DNA from: Variovorax gossypii
GTDB lineage: Bacteria > Pseudomonadota > Gammaproteobacteria > Burkholderiales > Burkholderiaceae_C
Assembly: GCF_003965815.1 (NCBI RefSeq)
Contig: NZ_RXOE01000003.1
Coordinates: 1 to 64,000, forward strand
Reading direction: 5' to 3'
DNA length: 64,000 bases
Position numbers and translations under genes: made by a program. Each line of letters opens with the position of its first letter. Positions within the stretch are counted from its first letter, which is position 1. This document shows, in pieces, positions 63,326-64,000 of the stretch. The notes under the pieces are model-generated. The model ran no database searches. It saw nothing but the letters and a program-made list of their open reading frames with translations, and was not told the DNA's origin.

Positions 63326-64000
63326 ATGAACATCCACATCACCAACGGCCGCGTCGTCGATCCCGCGTCGGGCACCGACAAGAAAGCCGACATCGCTATC
63401 GCCGACGGCAAGATCGCCGGCATCGGCGGCAGCATTCCCGCCGGCTTCAAGGCCGGGCGCACCATCGACGCCACGGGCTGCATCGTCACGCCCGGCCTCG
63501 TGGACCTGGCCGCGCGCCTGCGCGAGCCCGGCTACGAACACGAGGGCATGCTCGAGAGTGAAATGGCCGCTGCCATCGCGGGCGGCGTCACCAGCCTCGT
63601 GTGCCCGCCCGACACCGACCCGGTGCTCGACGAGCCCGGCCTGGTCGAGATGCTCAAGTTCCGCGCCGAGAAGCTGCAGGCCGCGCGCCTGTTCCCGCTG
63701 GGCGCGCTCACGCGCGGCCTGGCCGGCGGCGTGCTGACCGAGATGGCCGAGCTCACCGAGGCCGGCTGCATCGGCTTCGGCCAGGCCGACGTGCCGCTGG
63801 CCGACACGCAGGTGCTGCAGCGCGCGCTGTCGTACGCCAGCACCTTCGGCTACACCGTGTGGCTGCGTCCGCAGGACCGCGACCTCGGCAAGGGCGTCGC
63901 CGCCAGCGGCCCGCTGGCCACGAGGCTCGGCCTGGCGGGCGTGCCGGTGTCGGCGGAGACGATCGCCATCTTCACCATCGTCGAGCTGATGAAGGCCACC
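63326..64000 (+). CDS. pyrX: Dihydroorotase-like protein, inactive PyrX-type partner of PyrB (3' truncated by window)
   Basis: 225 codons are present before the right edge. The amidohydrolase fold is intact (VDPASGTDKKADIAI, VTPGLVDLAARLREPG), but the metal-binding pattern DxHxH at 60-64 reads D-L-A-A-R, so two histidines are replaced by A62 and R64. The LREPG motif that follows is retained. Such proteins (pyrC' in Pseudomonas) are inactive as dihydroorotases and hold the aspartate carbamoyltransferase complex together. Start ATG 63326 lies after repeat E. A true PyrC must be encoded elsewhere. Confidence 0.9.
   Translation, partial: MNIHITNGRVVDPASGTDKKADIAIADGKIAGIGGSIPAGFKAGRTIDATGCIVTPGLVDLAARLREPGYEHEGMLESEMAAAIAGGVTSLVCPPDTDPVLDEPGLVEMLKFRAEKLQAARLFPLGALTRGLAGGVLTEMAELTEAGCIGFGQADVPLADTQVLQRALSYASTFGYTVWLRPQDRDLGKGVAASGPLATRLGLAGVPVSAETIAIFTIVELMKAT

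Noticed and set aside
1..64000. CRISPR array, prophage or integron
   Set aside because: I saw no regularly spaced direct repeats, no phage structural genes and no integrase.

Overview
This window reads as GC-rich chromosomal DNA from a betaproteobacterium of the order Burkholderiales, most likely Comamonadaceae and probably Variovorax or a close relative. The evidence is the dusB-fis-purH order, thiD-hemL next to a rubredoxin and a pilGHIJ-chpA cluster, a ruvX-pyrR-pyrB-pyrC-like operon, and a family of short intergenic repeats that I associate with this group. The genus is an inference from gene content and order, not from a search.

The left third (1-22.6 kb) is accessory and looks like a genomic or defence island. 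On the minus strand at the left edge lie a NERD-nuclease/SF1-helicase gene, a translationally coupled PIN-like nuclease gene, and the first 278 codons of a PD-(D/E)XK-nuclease protein whose rest lies outside the window. On the plus strand follow a tiny secreted His/Cys-rich protein and then two giant coupled genes (1510 and 1488 codons) of unknown function with a possible truncated third member. On the minus strand is a 1513-residue nuclease-STAND ATPase whose N-terminus is clearly paralogous to the partial gene at the left edge. Next come an HNH/GHKL-ATPase fusion gene, a DUF3800 gene and a uracil-DNA-glycosylase-like gene. The gaps are long, starts are sometimes weak, and one gap holds what may be an insertion-sequence remnant. 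A tRNA-Met gene with a terminator (22.6-22.74 kb) separates this region from ordinary chromosome. No integrase is visible.

From 22.7 to 64 kb the window is dense, ordinary chromosome. An ECF sigma/membrane-partner pair diverges from a secreted von Willebrand A protein. Then come an enoyl-CoA hydratase, an SMR exporter, a DUF2325 gene behind a Fur-like box, a coupled dsbC/M61 peptidase pair, a UbiH-like hydroxylase and a MOSC protein. A complete ribose operon rbsB-rbsA-rbsC-rbsR-rbsK-rbsD (39.4 to 33.3 kb, minus strand) has a perfect LacI-type palindrome upstream. ychF, a zeta-toxin-like kinase with a coupled small partner, a GST and a YqaA-family membrane protein lead to dusB-fis-purH. A small outer-membrane-type protein, hemL and thiD follow on the minus strand. 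Rubredoxin and the Pil-Chp chemosensory operon (pilG, pilH, pilI, pilJ, chpA) run on the plus strand. phrB and algH diverge from abutting start codons, and the window ends in ruvX-pyrR-pyrB-pyrX. The final, truncated gene is a dihydroorotase homologue lacking its metal-binding histidines, as expected of the structural partner of aspartate carbamoyltransferase.

The most novel content is in the island: two paralogous nuclease-headed genes, a NERD-helicase/PIN pair, an HNH-GHKL fusion, and above all the giant two-gene operon with no family I can name.
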